In this document: positions 61,627 through 64,000 of the stretch, piece after piece
Numbering within the stretch: position 1 is the first letter of the stretch
Layout: each line of letters begins with the position of its first letter
Assembly (NCBI RefSeq): GCF_003253705.1
Contig: NZ_QKYU01000016.1
Location: 62,001-126,000 of the forward strand
Source: Humitalea rosea
Lineage (GTDB): Bacteria > Pseudomonadota > Alphaproteobacteria > Acetobacterales > Acetobacteraceae
DNA length: 64,000 nucleotides
Reading direction: 5' to 3'
Notes under the pieces: model-generated
The model's database searches: none
What the model saw: the letters and a program-made list of their open reading frames with translations, nothing else
Told to the model about the DNA's origin: nothing
Position numbers and translations under genes: made by a program

Positions 61627-62376
61627 ATGGCCGGGCATTCGCAGTTCAAGAACATCATGCACCGCAAGGGTGCTCAGGACGCCCGTCGCGCCCGCACCTT
61701 TGCCAAGCTGATCCGGGAGATCACGGTCAGCGCCCGCCAGGGCCTGCCCGATCCCGCGACCAATCCGCGCCTGCGCGCCGCCGTGCAGGCCGCCCGCGTC
61801 GCGAACATGACGCGCGACACGGTGGACCGCGCCATCAAGCGCGCCGCAGCCCCCGGCCCCGGCGAGGATTATGTCGAGGTCCGCTACGAGGGCTACGGCC
61901 CGCATGGCATCGCCATCATCGTCGAGACCCTGACCGACAACCGCAACCGCACCGCGGCCGATCTGCGTTCCATGTTCAGCAAATCCGGCGGCGCGATGGG
62001 CGAGAGCAACAGCGTCGCCTTCCAGTTCGAGCATGTCGGCATCATCACCTATCCCGCCGCGGCCGCGAGCGACGAGGCGATGCTGGAGGCCGCGATCGAG
62101 GCCGGCGGCGATGACGTCACCAGCACCCCCGACGGGCATGAGATCCGCACCGCCATGGCCGACCTCTTCGCCGTGCGCGACGCGCTGGAGGAAAAGCTCG
62201 GCCCCGCCGATGGCGCCCGGCTGGAATGGCGCCCGCAGACCACGATCGAGCTGGATGAGGACGGCGCGCGCGAGGTGCTGAAGCTGATTGACGCGCTCGA
62301 CGAGCATGATGACGTGCAGACCGTCTATGCCAATTTCGACGTGCCGGAGGCCGTGATGCAGCGGCTCTCCGCCTGA
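61627..62376 (+). CDS. YebC/PmpR-family translational factor/regulator
   Basis: 249-residue protein with the standard YebC opening [20 protein letters not shown] and [17 protein letters not shown], followed by [19 protein letters not shown] and [20 protein letters not shown]. YebC proteins were described as DNA-binding regulators of ruv genes and quorum sensing, and more recently as factors that help ribosomes through difficult proline motifs. The ATG at 61627 is the conserved one. It stands 20 bases before ruvC, the usual yebC-ruvCAB order. Confidence 0.96.
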   Translation: MAGHSQFKNIMHRKGAQDARRARTFAKLIREITVSARQGLPDPATNPRLRAAVQAARVANMTRDTVDRAIKRAAAPGPGEDYVEVRYEGYGPHGIAIIVETLTDNRNRTAADLRSMFSKSGGAMGESNSVAFQFEHVGIITYPAAAASDEAMLEAAIEAGGDDVTSTPDGHEIRTAMADLFAVRDALEEKLGPADGARLEWRPQTTIELDEDGAREVLKLIDALDEHDDVQTVYANFDVPEAVMQRLSA

Positions 62377-62396
62377 CCGCACCGCCTCCGCGCCGC

Positions 62397-62903
62397 ATGG
62401 TGCGCGTGCTTGGGCTGGACCCCGGGCTGCGCTTCTGCGGCTGGGGGGTGATCGAGAGCGACGGCAACCGCCTGCGCCACCTCGGCGACGGCGTGGTCGC
62501 GACGGTGGATTCCGACGCCATGGCGGTGCGCCTGCGCTGCCTGCACGACGGGCTGGCGGCGCTGCTGGCCGAATGGGCGCCGGATGAAGCGGCGGTCGAG
62601 CATACCTACATGAACAAGAACCCCGGGGCGGCGATCAAGCTCGGCATGGCCCGTGGCGTGGTGCTGCTGGCCCCGGCGCTGACCGGCATCCCGGTCGCGG
62701 AATACCAGGCCATGGAGGTCAAGCGCGCCGTGGTGGGCACCGGGCACGCCGACAAGATCCAGGTGCAGGACATGGTCCGCCGCCTGCTGCCCGGCGCGGT
62801 GCTGAAGCGCGCCGATGCCGCCGATGCGCTGGCCGTGGCGATCTGCCACGCGCACCACCGCTCAAGCAGGCTGATGCTGACCCAGGGATACACGCCGGCA
62901 TGA
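62397..62903 (+). CDS. ruvC: Holliday-junction resolvase RuvC
   Basis: 168-residue endonuclease that cuts Holliday junctions. The four catalytic acids are visible: Asp in VLGLDPGLRFCGWGV (residue 8), Glu in AAVEHTYMNKNPGAA, and the Asp pair in KRADAADALAVAICHAHH. The loop after the Glu reads HTYMNKN where many homologues have ETFVNKN; this is within family range. Its stop overlaps the ruvA ATG (ATGA). Confidence 0.96.
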   Translation: MVRVLGLDPGLRFCGWGVIESDGNRLRHLGDGVVATVDSDAMAVRLRCLHDGLAALLAEWAPDEAAVEHTYMNKNPGAAIKLGMARGVVLLAPALTGIPVAEYQAMEVKRAVVGTGHADKIQVQDMVRRLLPGAVLKRADAADALAVAICHAHHRSSRLMLTQGYTPA

Positions 62904-63520
62904 TCGCGATGTTGACCGGCCGGGTCGCCGCCTTCGAGGATGGCGCCTGTGTGCTGGATGTGAACGGGGTCGGCTACCTCGTCTCCTGCTCCGCCCGGAC
63001 CCTGGATTTTTGCCGCGCCGCGCCGGGTATCCTGACGCTGCTGGTCGAGACCCAGGTGCGGCAGGATGCCATCGTCCTGCATGGCTTTGCCGATGCCGCC
63101 GAGCGCGAGGCGTTCCGTGCGCTGATCGAGGTGAAGACCGTCGGGCCCCAGAAGGCGATGGTGGTGCTGTCCGGGCTCGCGGCGCCGGATCTGGCCCAGG
63201 CCATCGCCTTCAAGGATCGCAAGCGCCTGGCCGGCATCAAGGGCCTGGGCGTGGCGACCGCGAACCGGATCGTGGATGAGCCGGCGATGCAGAAATGGGC
63301 GGTCGGCCGTGCCACGCCCTCGGCCGAGGGGCCGGCCTTGCCCGCGGCCAGCCTGCCGCCCTCCTCCATCGAGGCCGAGGCGGTCTCGGCCCTGGTCAAC
63401 CTCGGCTTCCGGCGGCCGGAGGCGATGACCGCGGTCGGCGATGCCGCGCGGCGGATGGGCGATGACCTCGTCCTGGCAGCGCTGATCACCGATGCGCTAC
63501 GCACCCTGGCGCCGCGATGA
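62900..63520 (+). CDS. ruvA: Holliday-junction branch-migration protein RuvA
   Basis: 206 residues with the three RuvA domains: the OB-fold ([28 protein letters not shown]), tandem helix-hairpin-helix (about 71-130) and the C-terminal UBA-like domain ([20 protein letters not shown]) that drives RuvB. The second hairpin is unusual: [20 protein letters not shown] where homologues keep a Lys-containing G-x-K-x-A-x-R-I-V-x-E-L segment. Function in the RuvAB motor is still likely because the reading frame and both ends are normal. It is translationally coupled to ruvC and ruvB. Confidence 0.94.
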   Translation: MIAMLTGRVAAFEDGACVLDVNGVGYLVSCSARTLDFCRAAPGILTLLVETQVRQDAIVLHGFADAAEREAFRALIEVKTVGPQKAMVVLSGLAAPDLAQAIAFKDRKRLAGIKGLGVATANRIVDEPAMQKWAVGRATPSAEGPALPAASLPPSSIEAEAVSALVNLGFRRPEAMTAVGDAARRMGDDLVLAALITDALRTLAPR

Positions 63521-64000
63521 GCGAACGTGTGATCAGCGCCGCCCGGGCCGAGGAAGACGCCGCCGAAGGGGCGCTGCGCCCGCAGACCCTGGCCGATTTC
63601 ACCGGCCAGAAAGCGGCGCGGGAGAATCTGGCGGTCTTCATCGCCGCCGCCCGGCAGCGTGAGGAAGCACTGGACCATGTGCTGCTGCACGGCCCCCCGG
63701 GCCTCGGCAAAACCACGCTGGCGCAGATCGTGGCCCGCGAGATGGGCGTGGGCTTCCGCGCGACCTCCGGCCCCGTGCTGCAACGGGCGGGGGATCTGGC
63801 GGCGATCCTGACCAATCTCCAGCCGCGCGACGTGCTGTTCGTGGATGAGATCCACCGGCTGCAACCGGCGATCGAGGAAACCCTCTATCCCGCGATGGAG
63901 GATTTCCAGCTCGACCTCATCATCGGGGAGGGACCGGCGGCGCGCACCGTGCGGATCGACCTGCCGCCCTTCACCTTGGTCGGGGCGACCACCCGCGCCG
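63517..64000 (+). CDS. ruvB: Holliday-junction helicase RuvB (5' part, runs off the window)
   Basis: The first 161 codons of ruvB are present. The N-terminal ATPase domain includes [19 protein letters not shown], Walker [21 protein letters not shown], the [18 protein letters not shown] segment, Walker [15 protein letters not shown], the hairpin that contacts RuvA ([17 protein letters not shown]) and the start of the sensor region (LVGATTRA). The ATG at 63517 overlaps the ruvA stop. Helicase lid and winged-helix domains lie beyond 64000. Confidence 0.97.
   Translation, partial: MSERVISAARAEEDAAEGALRPQTLADFTGQKAARENLAVFIAAARQREEALDHVLLHGPPGLGKTTLAQIVAREMGVGFRATSGPVLQRAGDLAAILTNLQPRDVLFVDEIHRLQPAIEETLYPAMEDFQLDLIIGEGPAARTVRIDLPPFTLVGATTRA

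Overview
The window is high-GC (about 70%) chromosomal DNA with dense coding on both strands. Gene content and order point to an alphaproteobacterium, most likely Acetobacteraceae/Rhodospirillales of Roseomonas type: zapE and mdh next to sucCD and sucAB, an aa3 oxidase cluster ctaC-ctaD-ctaB-(small ORF)-ctaG-ctaE-DUF983-surf1, two Bug/TctC-type periplasmic binding proteins, an ATP12 chaperone and PmtA. This is inferred from protein families; no rRNA marker is present. I saw no tRNA, rRNA, CRISPR array, intact insertion sequence or replication origin.

Layout. 1-5.4 kb: a sugar-acid/carboxylate catabolic block made of an SDR dehydrogenase and a fumarylacetoacetase-family hydrolase (+ strand) facing a UxaA-type dehydratase, a class II aldolase and a Bug receptor (- strand). 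5.5-9 kb: an Hsp70-like ATPase overlapping an M23 peptidase gene, then an M3-family peptidase. 9.0-10.0 kb: a strikingly AT-rich, evidently foreign gene of the Ymh/TIGR02391 family with an RNAHSH (HEPN-like) motif, followed by a non-coding scar. 10-14.3 kb: an RND efflux pump and its adaptor. 14.5-22.5 kb: a PHB-depolymerase-family esterase, a YihY/BrkB membrane protein, a lone ModE-type regulator, an AsmA protein, ATP12, acylphosphatase and a DEAD-box helicase with a leader hairpin.

22.5-30.9 kb: a Bug receptor, dihydrolipoyl dehydrogenase, a sensorless histidine kinase, xerC-DUF484, dsbD, a P-loop kinase whose start is easily missed, and two small proteins. 31-40.2 kb: a minus-strand TCA-cycle block running zapE, a secreted Ala/Arg-rich protein, mdh, sucC, sucD, sucA, sucB, divided by four clear stem-loops. 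With lpdA at 23.7 kb the whole 2-oxoglutarate dehydrogenase complex is encoded here. 40.4-48.5 kb: a DMT transporter, pmtA and the cytochrome c oxidase operon, including a 52-residue membrane protein gene and several internal stem-loops. 48.5-64 kb: M32 carboxypeptidase, an HWE kinase, UDP-glucose dehydrogenase, an FAD monooxygenase, thrC, an M16 peptidase, PmbA, an alpha/beta hydrolase, a CoA-transferase, small membrane proteins, YebC and ruvC-ruvA-ruvB (ruvB runs off the end).

Most of the window is ordinary core chromosome. The part least explained by core metabolism is the 9.0-10.0 kb insert. Secondary points of interest are unannotated small ORFs (22.36, 45.74 and 61.44 kb), the kinase start at 29.7 kb, intra-operon hairpins in the TCA and oxidase clusters, and a PhaR-like palindrome at 14.5 kb. 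All starts and functions are read from sequence alone, without alignment or database search.
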